Notes: a model not told the origin generated them from the sequence alone. DNA of 64,000 nt from Imbricaverruca yamaguchii (GCA_034440575.1 JAOTOL010001335.1:558001-622000); one strand, 5' to 3'; counted from the first letter of the stretch, positions 1 to 12,145 are shown. Program-made: numbers and translations.

Positions 1-1588
1 ACCAGCGCCTCGCTGCCCCGCCCAGTCCAGTGTGGACCAGCGCCTGGCCGCCCCGCCCAGTCCAGTGTGGACCAGCGCCTGGCTGCCACGCCCAGTCCAG
101 TGTGGACCAGCGCCTGGCTGCCCCGCCCAGTCCAGTGTGGACCAGCGTCTCGCCGCCCCGCCCAGTCCAGTGTGGACCAGCGCCTGGCTGCCCCGCCCAG
201 TCCAGTGTGGACCAGCGCCTGCGCCCGCCGTCCAGTGTGGACCAGCGCCTGGCTGCCCGCCCAGTCAGTTACCAGCGCAAGTCAGCCCCGCCCAGTCCAG
301 TGTGGACCAGCGCCTGGCCGCCCCGCCCAGTCCAGTGTGGACCAGCGCCTCGCTGCCCCGCCCAGTCCAGTGTGGACCAGCGCCTCGCTGCCCCGCCCAG
401 TCCAGTGTGGACCAGCGCCTGGCTGCCACGCCCAGTCCAGTGTGGGCCAGCGCCTCGCCGCCCCGCCCAGTCCAGTGTGGACCAGCGCCTGGCTGCCCCG
501 CCCAGTCCAGTGTGGACCAGCGCCTCGCTGCCCCGCCCAGTCCAGTGTGGACCAGCGCCTGGCTGCCACGCCCAGTCCAGTGTGGGCCAGTCGTCGCCCC
601 GCCCAGTCCAGTGTGGACCAGCGCCTGGCTGCCACGCCCAGTCCAGTGTGGACCAGCGCCTCCCCCGCCCAGTCAGTGTGGACCAGGCCTGGCTGCCCCG
701 CCCAGTCAGTGTGGACCAGTCTCGCCGCTCCCAGTCCAGTGTGGACCAGCGCCTGGAGCCCGCCCAGTCCAGTGTGGACCAGTCGTCTCCCCGCCCAGTC
801 CAGTGTGGACCAGCGCCTGGCTGCCACGCCCAGTCCAGTGTGGGCCAGTCGTCTCCCCGCCCAGTCCAGTGTGGGCCAGCGCCTCGCCGCTCCGCCCAGT
901 CCAGTGTGGACCAGCGCCTGGCCGCCCCGCCCAGTCCAGTGTGGGCCAGCGCCTCGCTGCCACGCCCAGTCCAGTGTGGGCCAGCGCCTGGCCGCCCCGC
1001 CCAGTCCAGTGTGGGCCAGCGCCTCGCTGCCACGCCCAGTCCAGTGTGGACCAGCGCCTGGCTGCCACGCCCAGTCCAGTGTGGGCCAGCGCCTGGCTGC
1101 CCCGCCCAGTCCAGTGTGGGCCAGTCGTCTCCCCGCCCAGTCCAGTGTGGACCAGTCGTCTCCCCGCCCAGTCCAGTGTGGACCAGTCGTCTCCCCGCCC
1201 AGTCCAGTGTGGACCAGTCGTCTCCCCGCCCAGTCCAGTGTGGGCCAGTCGTCTCCCCGCCCAGTCCAGTGTGGGCCAGTCGTCTCCCCGCCCAGTCCAG
1301 TGTGGGCCAGCGCCTCGCCGCTCCGCCCAGTCCAGTGTGGACCAGCGCCTCGCTGCCCCGCCCAGTCCAGTGTGGGCCAGCGCCTGGCCGCCCCGCCCAG
1401 TCCAGTGTGGGCCAGCGCCTGGCTGCCACGCCCAGTCCAGTGTGGACCAGCGCCTGGCTGCCCCGCCCAGTCCAGTGTGGGCCAGTCGTCTCCCCGCCCA
1501 GTCCAGTGTGGACCAGTCGTCTCCCCGCCCAGTCCAGTGTGGACCAGTCGTCTCCCCGCCCAGTCCAGTGTGGGCCAGTCGTCTCCCA
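1..1588. repeat. 35-bp GC-rich minisatellite, running off the left edge
   Basis: About 46 head-to-tail copies of a unit built around CCCAGTCCAGTGTGG. The unit is mostly 35 bp, with a 31-bp variant (block GTCGTCTCCCC) dominating 1128-1300 and 1480-1588. The array begins at base 1, so its full length is unknown. Because 35 is not a multiple of 3 and the unit lacks stops, it produces 500-650-residue open frames on both strands, all with the same peptide periodicity. I regard none as a gene. Confidence 0.97.
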
Positions 1589-2183
1589 GAAGCCGACCCC
1601 CGGTCCGCGAACGGAACCAAACTCGGCCGCCGCTGCCGCTGCCGTAAGTGAAGACGACGGCCGGGCTCGTAATCGGCCAAGCGGCTGCACAACACACTCT
1701 GACCGGAGCCCCAGACCGGGCCGAGGCCAGGGGCCGGGACCGTCGGCCGGCCAACTATCGCCGCTTCGTTCCGGGAGCCGGGGCCGGGGGGGGGGGGGGG
1801 CGGCCGGCCGCTGTATCACACGTCACGCCCGGCGGCCGTGCCGAGACTGGACGGTCGGCGCCACTTACCGCGACGGACCGCACCAGAGACCCTGCCGCCC
1901 CCCCGGAACACTGACCCGACGTGACAGGGTGGGAGATACGTCTCACGAAGCTAGTGGGTCAAGGGGGTCAAGTTGTTACTTTCCTGACATGTTTTCAGGT
2001 TGAATGTGGAAAATGGCAAGTGAGCAGTAACTATGTGGCTGCTTTAACTATTACATACGTACATACATATATATTAACACATTGCATATATACATTGCAT
2101 TAACTATAACAAACACAATAACGATATTTATTGGGGTTTTAGGGTGCGTAACAAACATAGTAAACATTAACTAATAGCAAACT
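1589..2183. other. Unique flank, no gene seen
   Basis: GC-rich to about 1920 (with a G-run near 1790-1800), then AT-rich. No splice-bounded exon, RNA gene or known element was recognised. Confidence 0.5.
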
Positions 2184-2460
2184 ATGGGTCGTTGTCCTCG
2201 GTCGTCCTCTTCGTTGTCCATCAAGCTCATTGTCCTCCATGCCCGTTGTCCTCGGTCCTCGTTGTCATTATCCTCGGTCCCTAATGTACTCGAACCACGT
2301 TATCCTTGGTCCTCGTTGCCCTCAGTCTTCGCTGTCATCGGCCCTCATTGTCCTCGGTCCTCTCGTTCTTCGGTCCTCAATTTTCGGTCCTCAGTCTTCA
2401 ATTTTCGGTCCTCGGTCCTCGATTTTCACTCCTCGGTCCTCGGTTGTTGTTGCGCTCGGT
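2184..2460. repeat. Degenerate pyrimidine-rich tandem repeat
   Basis: Imperfect repeats of CGGTCCTCGTTGTCCT-like words of about 15-20 bp, more regular toward 2350-2450 (TTTTCGGTCCTC). It gives serine-rich frames in all three plus phases, typical of simple sequence. Confidence 0.8.
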
Positions 2461-2994
2461 GTTTCTGATGTGCCAAGAACTTCAGAATATAATGCATCCT
2501 TGTGTCAGCCGGTTAGTCCGCGGGATATTTCCAACGAAGCTGGGAATTCCTCTCGCATTCCTTCACGTTGATAATTGCATCGCGGATATATTTGTTAAAT
2601 TTCCCTACCCATTAATAGGTAGGCAGGAGTGGCCTTCCATACGCGTGCGACCTAATTACGTTAAATTTCATAGATAAGAGTAGGTAGGTCATGGGAAGCA
2701 ATTCAAAGTAGGTCACACCACTACCCGCTCGTGTTTCATGCTGGCCAGATTCCGCTGCCAGATATTAGTAAAAGATGTTCCTGAAGCACTCTCAGACAAT
2801 TAGCAAAGCTAGTAACGTCGTCGAGGGCTCCAGAAAAGACTGCTATAGGTGTTTATGGGGATATTACACTTCATGGCTTTTGTTCTCTTGACATCCGAAC
2901 AATGTAACGAACTTGTTGATTGGAGGAAAGTGTCATCAAATACCTACAAATGTACCTGCCAAGATAAAGTACCTAAAGTACTGAACATCTACTG
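2461..2994. other. No gene seen
   Basis: AT-rich unique sequence with short frames only. Nothing recognisable. Confidence 0.4.
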
Positions 2995-3160
2995 ATATAC
3001 CCAAAATACCTTAAATACTAAATACTTCAAATACTTAAAATACTCAAATACTTCAAATACTCAAATACTTCAAATACTCAAATACTTCAAATACTCAGTA
3101 ACTTCAAATACTCAAATACTTAAAATACTAAAATACTTCGAATACTAAAATACTTCAAAT
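2995..3160. repeat. 17-bp AT-rich tandem repeat
   Basis: Repeats of CAAATACTTCAAATACT in a 17-bp frame, decaying at both ends into AAATACTTAAAATACT words. Confidence 0.85.
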
Positions 3161-3574
3161 GCTAAAACATCCACTAAAACACCTAACATACATGAAATAC
3201 TATATCACCTACCAATAGAACCGAGAGTCCATTGTGAATGTTGGCAGAGCGGCTGCGCCATCAGCCCGGGCGCCGCGTGGCACGGGCAGCTGTTTCCGGG
3301 TCGGCGTTATCCCGCCGCCGGGCGAGCGACCCTTGACCTCGGGACTTCGCCGCCATTGATCGGCGCCGCCAGTGTTTGCCCCGGGGCTAGCGCCGCCAGA
3401 CAGCGTCGCAGCGGCGCGAGTCTGGTGCGTCGTCTGGGCCGGGCCGGCCGCCGCCTGGCACGACCTTGACGTAGCCGGAGGCGATCGTCTACACCAAGGT
3501 GGCACGCATGCGAGGAATGTTGGGCCACGTTCGGTTGGGCGCAGGTGGATGAGCATAGGTGGTGACGATGGCGC

Positions 3575-3727
3575 GGTTGTTGATTCGACACCCCGACCGT
3601 CGAGTCATGTAGCGTCGCCAATTTCTCTCGTCGATTGGTCGCGGGCGAAGAGTAGCGATAGGTGAGACTCGAACCCACAACTCAACTGTGAGACGGGCAA
3701 CTTCCTCCTAAGCTACTCGTCTCCGAT
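3575..3727 (-). mobile_element. tRNA-derived SINE, family B
   Basis: Read on the minus strand, the element opens with a tRNA-like head carrying an A-box-like GTAGCTTAGGAGG and a B box GGGTTCGAGTCTC. A body follows that contains CCAATCGACGAGAGAAATTGGCG-like sequence and GACGCTACATGACTC. The same head and body recur at 28650-28795, and a more divergent copy lies near 50815-50955. The recurrence and the non-tRNA body show a SINE rather than a functional tRNA gene. Confidence 0.75.
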
Positions 3728-4410
3728 AACCATAGGTACACAGCTGGATGGTAGACCTACGTGAGCGCACAATATCGGGAAAATGCACCATTTTGAGGTC
3801 GATACTATGGGATAATTGCACACCCTTGGGGTTGTTGTTTATTGGGTGGTTTACGACGCATTTTATGCACGATTACTGCTTATAGCGCCGTCCACGCTTT
3901 CGCCGGTGGGCCGTGGAATTGGGAAATGTCCCGAGTGGTGCGAGAATTGAACCCGGGCTCTTGGTATCCAAATCTGAACACCTTGGACGCCCCACACACA
4001 TTTTGCGCACGGTTTGGTGGAGAGTTGCATGCCTTTGGGGGCACAGAAGGGGAAGAATGGTATGCTCTCTGAGTGGCACTCTGTACGTCAGTGAAGCGCC
4101 CCAGAGCTAACACGGATAACATGGATGCTGGATAAGAGAAATGCTGTGAGAGAGCATCAATCTTGTGAAGCCTCATTCAGCCGTGTGCTATGCACCCCCC
4201 CCACACACACACACACACAATGACTTGTTCAATCACTGATGTTGGATATTCTGCTGCCAGACGTCTATAGACGTACCACCAGCGGGGCGGACGGCATGGC
4301 GCCGTGTATTTATTGGGACTTTATAGTCTCACACTCTAGAACAGCTGTCTGCTTGGAGGGGCTGTCGCGTCCTTACGTGTTACGGCAATCAGGTGGAGGT
4401 CGGAACTTGT
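3728..4410. other. No gene seen
   Basis: Unique sequence with short overlapping frames on both strands and a short (CA)n run near 4203-4218. No domain or splice evidence. Confidence 0.4.
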
Positions 4411-4453
<43 letters not shown>

Positions 4454-4500
4454 GTGTATACGTTTTCATTATATATATATGCATATTTGTGTATATATCG
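4411..4500. repeat. (TA)n microsatellite
   Basis: A pure TA run at about 4413-4448 followed by interrupted ATATATGCATAT repeats. Confidence 0.9.
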
Positions 4501-4560
4501 TACCGCTTGGGCGCTTATGACCCACACATTCTGGATATTAACATCTAGCGACTAATCCAG

Positions 4561-4768
4561 CTACCGCCCCTCGACACAAAGTCAAGAGGCAGCTGAACAC
4601 TACCGCCCCCCCCGACACAAAGTCAAGAGGCAGCTGAACACTACCGCCCCCCCGACACAAAGTCAAGAGGCAGCTGAACACTACGCTGCACAAAGTCAAG
4701 AGGCAGCCGAACACTACCGCCCCTCGACACAAAGTCAAGGGGCAGCTGACACACCACCCCCCGACAAG
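4561..4768. repeat. 40-bp minisatellite, five copies
   Basis: Five tandem copies of a unit containing CGACACAAAGTCAAGAGGCA. The length of the C-run differs between copies, and the fourth copy is shortened. Confidence 0.92.
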
Positions 4769-4939
4769 TGGCGGAGCATGCGTCAACAATGAGCAGACGT
4801 GTTATGAATTATTCCTCTTCGGTCACTGCCCCCTCTCCATCCAGCACTCTACAACAGCTGATGTGAAATTGTGCTGACGTCCAGCAATCGTAGCTGAATC
4901 GCAGCCCACTGCAATGGAATTGCACCCAGTGGCAGATCC

Positions 4940-5065
4940 AGGGATTTCCTACGGTGAGCCCGACCCAGTGGCGTCGACACGAAATTCTTCAGGGGGAGGG
5001 GGGGGCAAGATCGAAAAGGGGGCCTCCTGCTCCCCGAAAAGGGGCCTCCATTGTGCTAGGGCCCC
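4940..5065. mobile_element. Possible DNA-transposon terminus
   Basis: The sequence CAGTGGCGTCGACACGAAAT followed by a G-rich run resembles termini starting CAGTGGCG seen elsewhere in the window: minus strand at 11195-11300 and 10495-10590, and CAGTGGCGCAGCCGGGATTT on the minus strand at 18540-18560. No transposase is linked, so this rests only on the shared end sequence. Confidence 0.35.
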
Positions 5066-5750
5066 CTATTGTTTAGGCCCTTAGTGTGGTTCGGGAATGG
5101 GAAACATGATTTCATATTAAAGTACTGTTTGTTCTTGGCATGGTGCATTATTTACTCAACACGCAAAAGCAATAATCATTATTTTTTTGCTGAAAACTGG
5201 GACATACCAAGGTATAAATAAGTAATATTTGGATAAATACCTAAGTGTCAAAACCAACCAACGTCTCAATGGTGTTTCATCTTCCCTCTGGCCTCTAGAT
5301 TGCAGCGAGGATGATGCTAAGCGTATCTTTCAGATATCTCCCATTGATCAACCCATCGTTATGTCCTTCCAAGAATAACTGAAAATAGCTAGATTCATCA
5401 CTACTGTTATTTATTACCACCAGCTTGATGCCCAACCCAAAGCTTAAGCGATCATTTATCAGTCCTTGGACGATTATTTCGCGAAGGTGACAACAAGAAA
5501 TGGGTTACATTGGTTTTCTGATCGGAATCTTAGGAATTTGCTAATTTTTCTAACATCTGGTGCTGGCTACAAGGCACCTGTCAAGCAAGTTAAAATAACA
5601 AATTATTCGTGAATGAATTCACTCGCCTGGGATTTCGACCGCAATTTTGTCAAAGCGGACCTATGGAAATGAAACGATTAGTGCTCAACTAAATTCCCCT
5701 GTTGACGGGCCTAATCTACCACTATCTTTGCTGATTCGTCGGAATTCAAC
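5066..5750. other. No gene seen
   Basis: AT-rich sequence with no long frame and nothing recognised. Confidence 0.4.
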
Positions 5751-6475
5751 CCTAACTCCCCCCACCAATTTATACGGTTTTATGTTGTTATCCCTTGACA
5801 AATCAACTCACACTGCTGAAATTACACCCATACCACAACAACCGGAGCGGTATCCGAAAATGTCAAGGTGGAGCCCTCCACAAAAAGAGGGATTCTCAAA
5901 AAATAAATGCCAGAGTCGGTAAGATGGCCTGGAGCACAGAACATATTACCAGATGCATTCACTAATTGTGTACACTGCCGAAAAAAAAAACGAATCTCGA
6001 AAAATCTAGATGGGATACAACTATATGGCGCCAGGGTCTCGAAATGTCGGGCCGGAATTCGGGCATTTGAGATAAACAAATCTGAAAATATCCACAGAAA
6101 TAGTATTGAGCTCGGAGAACTGGCGTTGGGTAACCGGAACCATGCGCCTGGGAGCGATAAGTCAGGCTGGGACACAGAAAGATCGCACCGAAGCCCCAAA
6201 ACCGAACGCCCACAAATGTGCGTTAGAAGCCCCAAATAAACACTTCAGGACCGCAAGAGCACGCTGGGGGCCAAAAATACAACTGACGCTCTGAAGCACA
6301 CAATCTCCCAAAAGGCGACAAGGCCTCAAAACATGCGTTGCAGCCCTAAATAAACATACATGGAGCTCTGAAAAAATACACTAGAAGCTCTCAAGGCACG
6401 CAGGGACCATACTAACTTGATGCACCTTCGAAAACGCCCTGACACGTAAAAATATCCTCGTTGCATAAAAAGTAA
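5750..6475 (-). repeat. Left arm of a ~0.7-kb imperfect inverted repeat
   Basis: Reverse-complement reading of this block aligns with 6995-7760. For example, ATTTTTACGTGTCAGGGCG is present in both arms, as is the run from GGCTCCA..CTTGA to ATTTTCGGATAC. Divergence is moderate with small insertions. Short similar peptide frames (GL.THICG) in both arms reflect the duplication, not a known protein. Confidence 0.75.
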
Positions 6476-6994
6476 CAAAACCCTAAAACGAGCAGGAGAA
6501 CAGGTATTAAACCCCTAACTTGAATTAAAAATGTATTACCCGTCACTTTCAAATATAAAATTTCCCAATTTCAGGCATTCCAGTTCATATCACCCGGCCG
6601 CCACGACGCCAACGTCCGTGCACGTGCACACTCATCTTGCGCATTCGGCGCATTCGCAACACTTCGTGCGATGCTATGGTCTCTGCTAGGCCTTCTGCCT
6701 TTTGGTAATTACTGTCACATGATAGACTTCAGCTATGTTTGACGCTGCGAAAAGTCGAGTAATTAAATTCGATCATTAATTCCCTACCTACGACGTTTTC
6801 TGGTAGTTATGAAATGCAGATTCCGCTCAGCTTTCATGCACCTGATATATTTGCAGCTATCCTCCCACAATGGCTGTCGAACCGAGGCCCTTCCTCAGTG
6901 CTCTTTGTTGGACCCTCTGTGTCTTTCTGCGCTGCGGCCTAATGCATTTTCGAAACCCCTCCTCGTTTTAGTGTGTAGTTGCATTCTTTGGGCG

Positions 6995-7760
6995 CCGATG
7001 ATATTTTTACGTGTCAGGGCGTTTTCGAAGATCCCGATGTCTGCATTTAACGCCCGGTGCTTTTGCTCGTTGTGGAACCATGTTGCCATTTGCGACCCCA
7101 GCCTCTTTTTCAGGCCCTGGTGCGTCCTTATGACCTCTGTATGGCTTAAGAGCTTCTTGTATATTTTTTTAGAGGTCCAGGTATGTTTATTTATGGCTGC
7201 AACACATGTGTTAAGGCCCTGTCGCTTTTTGGGAGACTATGTGCGTTTTGGAGGGCCAGTTGTATCGTCGGCCCCCGTTGTGCCCTTGGGCTCCTGTTGT
7301 GTTTATTTGGGGCTTCGGACGCATATTTGTGGTGCTCCAGTACGATGTTGTGGCTTCGGTGCGGTGCTTCTTAGTCCCAGCGCGATTTGTCGCGCCCACG
7401 CGCGTGGTTCCGGGGACCCAACGCCGTATTTCTGGGCTAAACGCGATTTTTGTGGATTTTTTTCCAAAGTCAGAATCCCGGCCTTATTTTTCAACTCCCT
7501 GGTTTTTGCTCTACCAGTTTTATTTAAGTGCCATACGCAATTTGTGAAGACATCTGGTAGTATGTTCGTGGCTCCAGAGCCATTTTCCTGAACCGGTATT
7601 TATTTTGTTGAATCCATTCTTATTTTTGAAGGCTCCAGCTTGATTATTTTCGGATACTGATTCGGTTTCTGTGGTCACACTGTTATTACGTGTGGGCTTA
7701 GACACCAATTTTGTGGAGCTTCGACGGGACTACCGATGGAAATTGCGGGTCCCGAGCGCG
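6995..7760 (+). repeat. Right arm of the imperfect inverted repeat
   Basis: Counterpart of 5750-6475, in opposite orientation across a roughly 520-bp spacer. The 260-codon plus frame over 6809-7591 crosses this arm. It has no recognisable domain and is probably fortuitous. Further degenerate words (CGCGATTTTTGTGG, CCCCAGCGCGA) continue to about 8600, suggesting an old dispersed or tandem family. Confidence 0.75.
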
Positions 7761-7995
7761 ATATTTTGGGCGACAGATTCGAGTTTGTGGGAAGCGTTGT
7801 ACTTAGCTGTTACCCTACGCGATTTTGGCAGTTCCTATTGCAATTTTTCGATCCTCGGAACGAGGTTTCGGGGGCCCGAAGTACTTATTTGGAGACCCCT
7901 GCGCGATGTCTGGTAGATCGACACGAATTTTGGTGGCCCCAGCGCGAGTTTTGGAGCCCGGGCAGATTCTTGACAGCCTATGCCTCTCAGGATAG

Positions 7996-8346
7996 AGGGG
8001 GCATTTGCCCTTTTTTGAAAATAAATTTAATCCGAGTTGTTGCTGGGGTGGGTTTAGGAACCAGGGTTCTATTGCTAAGCAGAGCTTGTTGCGCGAACCC
8101 TGTCCTCACCACCCGATCATTAAATTCCAGTTCAACGGCAGAATTTTGATCGGAAGTTTAACGTGCCGCCAATGCACCGACACGGTCGCACGGTAGCTTG
8201 TCCCCCGGCCTTATCGGGCCAGCTGCTAACTGACACTCCCGGCCGGGGGCTACATGCCAGCGCGCGAAACGACTCGAACCCTGCGTTGGCAGGAGAGGGG
8301 AGACCAGTGTAGGCCAGCGCTCTAACCAACTGAGCTACCGGGGCGG
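7996..8346 (-). mobile_element. tRNA-derived SINE, family D, near full length
   Basis: On the minus strand the element begins GCCCCGGTAGCTCAGTTGG (A box at 8326-8337) and has a B box GGGTTCGAGTCG (about 8269-8281). This is a convincing pol III tRNA-like head of normal spacing except for an extended anticodon/variable region. The downstream body contains GTTTAACGTGCCG or its complement and a block complementary to ATTCCAGTTCAACGGCAG. A second copy of the body lies at 15855-16010. A real tRNA gene is less likely because no clean anticodon arm folds and the body is repeated. Confidence 0.8.
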
Positions 8347-9035
8347 CAAATGGTATGCCACTGCGGCCACTGAAGGAGTATGTTTTTGTCCGAGAGTGAC
8401 ATTCCGCTTAATAATTGGTTTTTTGATCATCTGCAACTTTTGGGGCCGGCGCGCCCTTCTGGGCCTCGAAGGTGATTTTCAATGGCTGCGACGCGATTTT
8501 TGTATTTGTATATAGTCCAATGTGATCTTTTGAGCCCCGACGTCATTTGCTTGGATCCCTAGTGCGAGCGTTAGCTGCACTAGTGAGACACTTTTTCGGG
8601 GTCTTTTAGGTTTTTTTTTGGCGTCATTGTTGGACCCCAGAGTTGGAGTGTTTTTGTGTTTTTTTTTTTGTGTTTTTGTGAGTGTTTTTCAGAGTTGGAC
8701 CCATGTCCGGAGTGTTTTTCGTTGCTCTGTCTTCATTTGTTTTGGATTCATTGAGACTCTTGTGGAATGGTACGACCCGTCGTTCCACTATATTTATTTT
8801 CATGGTCCGGTCGTACATTTTTGGTACACCCAGGCTCGGCGTGATTTTCAGGGTCCCCGGCCGGATTGTTTTGGTCCATGCCGTAAATGTGAAACACCCC
8901 GGCACGACGTTTACCATCTCTTAGGGGTTTCTTGCAAGGCATGGGCCTCATCTCGCGCCATAAGTATCTAGTTCCATTTCCCGAAGACTCTTTACCGGTT
9001 TTCAACGTCTTACGTCCTACCCTCTTCTATATTCA
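8347..9035. other. T-rich sequence, no gene seen
   Basis: Contains T-rich simple sequence at about 8605-8700. Frames are short and unrecognised. Confidence 0.4.
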
Positions 9036-11205
9036 ATGTCTTCCTCTCTCGTCTTGAAGGGCCTTGTCTTACATCCTTGGGCCCTTTACCATTGTATGGG
9101 GCTTCCTCTCATGTCCGAGGGCATTATCTGCCAAATTAGGGGCCTCCTGCCATACCTCGTGGGCCTCCTCTTTTATCCTGGCAAAGCCTTACCAGTATTG
9201 AGGGAATCTTCAATTTTGGAAACATCACACCCCTTCATACCTGTTACCACTCCCATCTTAAGAGCCTCCTCTCATTTTCTTGGAAATATTTCCGGTCTTC
9301 GGGCCCTCATTCACTCCTGGAGACCTACTCCTCTTTGGGGAATCCTCTGGAGTCCGGTATGGCCCTCATTTTTCTTCTAGAGTCCTTTCTTTCAAATTAG
9401 GGGCCTTCTCTGACGTCTTGGGGACGTCTTGCTCTGCGTTTTGATTCGAACTTCGCCCATCTTATCTCCTGGTGGACTCCTCTTCTCTCCCAGGTTCCTC
9501 CTCTTCCAAATTATACACAACCTTTCCTCTCTCACTGGCCTTGTTATTTTCCGGGAATCTTTTTGGCCATCTGCGAGCCTTCTTTTCCGCCTGGGAGCTA
9601 TCTCTCTTCTCCAATGGCCCTTTTCTTCAATTTTAGGGCCTCCTCGTTCATCATGGGCCTTATTTCTAATCTTGTGGATCCGAATTATCCGAATTAGGTG
9701 CCTCCTGCCATGTCTCTGTATCATCCTTTTCCATCTTGGTGGAACCTTACTCGTTTTGGTGCCTATTTTTGCGTCTCCGAAACCTCATCTCATATCCACT
9801 GACTTTCTTTTCCGTCTTAGGGGCTCCTCTCATTTTCCGGGGCCTCCCTTCCCGTATTGGAATCCTGGGTGCCTCCGTGCCAATTTTTAGCAATCTCTTG
9901 ATTTTTGGGGCCTCCTACCCTGCCCTAAGTGACTCCTTTTTAAAAATGTGGGACTCATTTCACGTCTTGGAGGCCTCCTCATCTGTGTTCGGAGCTTTAT
10001 TATCCTCTTGGCAGGTTGCTTTTGCGTCCTAGTCCTAAATCTTCTCTTCTAGGGTACTCGGCTTCTAAAAGGTGGGCCTCATCTGGCTGGTTTCAGTGGC
10101 CTTCTCTCCTTCCTAGGGGGACCTTCTTACCCATCCTGGGGTCCCCTCTTACGTCCGGATAAATATCTCTTGTCATTAGTTTCTATTGTAGGGTCCTTCT
10201 CTTCCATCTTGGGGACCTCGTTTTCCAAATTAAGAATATCTTGCCACCCATCGGAAACCTTCTCGTGTAACCCTGGCTGGATTCTTGCCCGTCTCGGTGG
10301 CATTCTTTTCGTCCTGGAGGTCTCTTTTCGGTCCTGGGGGCATCCTCACAATCTCTGTTCTATGTCTCTTATAGGAACCTGATTATATTTCCTGGGGGCC
10401 TCGTTGTCAGTCTTGGATTCTCCTTGACAGCATCATCTTCTGTCCCGTCGGGCTCCTTGCTCACGTTTTTGTCCTATGCATTTCCGGATAGTGGTCTCCT
10501 CAAATTACAGGGGGCGTCCCCCCCAAGTCTCAAGGCAAGGGGTGAAGACGATTGCCCCCTGCCCCCACCCCAGTGGCGACGTCCCTGTTCCGAAACCTCA
10601 TATCATATATACTGGCTTTCTTTTCCGGCTTAGGCCCTCCTCTCATTTCTTCGGGCCTCCGTGCCAATTTTTGGCACTCTCTTGATTTATGAGACCTCCT
10701 ACCCTCCCCTAGGTGACTTCTTTTTCAAATTATGGGCCTCCTCCTGGAGGCCCCTAATTTGTAGAATCTCCTTTTCTTCCTGGGGACCTCTTTTTCGTCC
10801 TGGGTTCTCCTTTTCGTCCTGGGAGCCTCCTTTTCATCCCGGGGCTCCTTTCCGTCCTGGGACCTCCTTTTGGCTTTGTGGCATCTTTGTCGTCCTGGGG
10901 GCCTCCTTTTCGTTCTGAGGGCCTCCTTTTCATCCTGGAGGGCCTCCTTTTCGTCTTGGGGCCTCCTATTCGTCCTGGGGGCCTCCTTTTCGTCCTGTGG
11001 GCCTCCTTTTCGTCATGGGGCCTCCTTTTCGTCCTGGGGCCTCCTTTTCGTCCTGGGGGCCTCCTTTTCATCCTGCGGGCCTCCTTTTCATCCTGGGCGG
11101 CCTCCTTTTCATCCTGGGGCATCCTTTTCATCCTGGGGGCATCCTTTTCGTCCTGGGGGCCTCCATTTCGTCATGGGGGCCTCCTTTTCGTCCTGGGGGC
11201 CTCCT
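9036..11205. repeat. Long decaying pyrimidine-rich array ending in a clean 20-bp repeat
   Basis: From about 10740 to 11205 the sequence is a clear array of about 20-bp units, GGGCCTCCTTTTCGTCCTGG. To the left, back to about 9040, the same words (GGGCCTC, CCTTTT, GTCTTGG) persist with growing divergence and longer spacing. The whole block therefore looks like one ancient array whose right end was recently re-amplified. The S/F/L-rich frames on the plus strand and K/R-rich frames on the minus strand are by-products. Confidence 0.85.
10495..10590 (-). repeat. Dispersed G/C-run element, copy 1
   Basis: CTCAAATTACAGGGGGCGTC through CCCCAGTGGCGACGTCCCTG. It matches 11195-11300 in order and sequence, including the terminal AGTGGCGACG. 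Both copies interrupt the pyrimidine array, so this is probably a transposon end amplified with, or inserted into, the array. Confidence 0.6.
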
Positions 11206-11300
11206 AAAATTTCAGGGGGGGGGGACGTCCCCCCAGCTTCACGGCAGGGGGGGAATTTCCCCCGATGCCCCCCCCCAGTGGCGACGCCCCTGGCCCGACC
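11195..11300 (-). repeat. Dispersed G/C-run element, copy 2
   Basis: Second copy of the 10495-10590 sequence, marking the right edge of the array. On the minus strand it reads AGGGGCGTCGCCACTGGGGG, like many invertebrate DNA-transposon ends. Confidence 0.6.
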
Positions 11301-11740
11301 CCACTAAAAGTGCGAACACGTCCCCAGTAAAAGAACAGTGAACACGTCCGGCGTAGGGAGCTCGCCGAAATTTCCGGGTGTTGCGTGGTGAAAATCTTAC
11401 ATTTCATCGTTTGATTTTTGTGCATTTTTGCGTGTTAAGGGAAATGGGCTAGCCGACGCCACCCTCCCCTGGCTCCCCTCTGGATATATCTGTACTTCTC
11501 GATATCACTCGGCGCGTGTCAGGCGGCCAGAACCGTTCCCAGAAAATCACGCGTTGCTATACCGCGCCGTTCACGAATCCCAGAACTATTTCTATTCGGC
11601 TTCTTGCGGCGCCCGTTCGGCTGTCCGCCGACGTCAGCTGGCGGAGGGATCTATTTTTGCCCCGTCCGCAGCCACCGGTAAGCTTCGCCGTCAACACTAC
11701 GCCGTATTCAGGTGGCCGCGCTGCATCTTACATAATGGAC
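11301..11740. other. No gene seen
   Basis: Mixed-composition unique sequence. A 207-codon plus frame starting near 11516 is mostly carried by the repeat that follows. Confidence 0.4.
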
Positions 11741-12145
11741 ACTGTTAAATGCTACCGACTGCTGCGAGATACTGCTGCACATTACTATTCGCTACACATT
11801 ATTTGCTTCATATCATTTGCTTCACACTATTTGCTACATACTTTTTGGCACACTACTTGCTGCACACTATTTGCTACACTATTTGGTACACTATTCGCTA
11901 CATATACCATTTGGTACATTATGTGCTACACACTATTCGCCACTAATTACTTGCTCCGCACAATTTGCAACACAATTTGCTACGCTGTATGTGCTACACA
12001 CAATTTGCTACACTGTATTTGCTACGCACAATTTGCAACACTGTACTTGCTACACACTTGGTACACACTTGTATTGTGTATCCGATGCTACTGCTTCCTA
12101 TGCTCTACCCTGTTGGCGCTGTGCACTGTACTGCATTAAATATAT
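11741..12145. repeat. Degenerate ~20-bp repeat (ATTTGCTACACAC type)
   Basis: Many copies of CACTATTTGCTACACAC-like words with variable spacing. They generate C/Y/T/L-rich frames in three phases. Confidence 0.85.

Noticed and set aside
30..2003. Open frames of 500-657 codons on both strands
   Set aside because: They are translations of the 35-bp repeat in every phase. Peptide periodicity equals the repeat, the starts are non-ATG, and no domain is present.
6809..7591. 260-codon plus frame
   Set aside because: Lies over an inverted-repeat arm. The similar frame in the other arm shows many substitutions without recognisable protein constraint.
8265..8346. tRNA gene on the minus strand
   Set aside because: Good A and B boxes, but no clean anticodon arm, and a repeated non-tRNA body follows; better explained as a SINE head. 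The same reasoning applies at 3660-3727, 28205-28282, 28725-28795 and 47480-47550.
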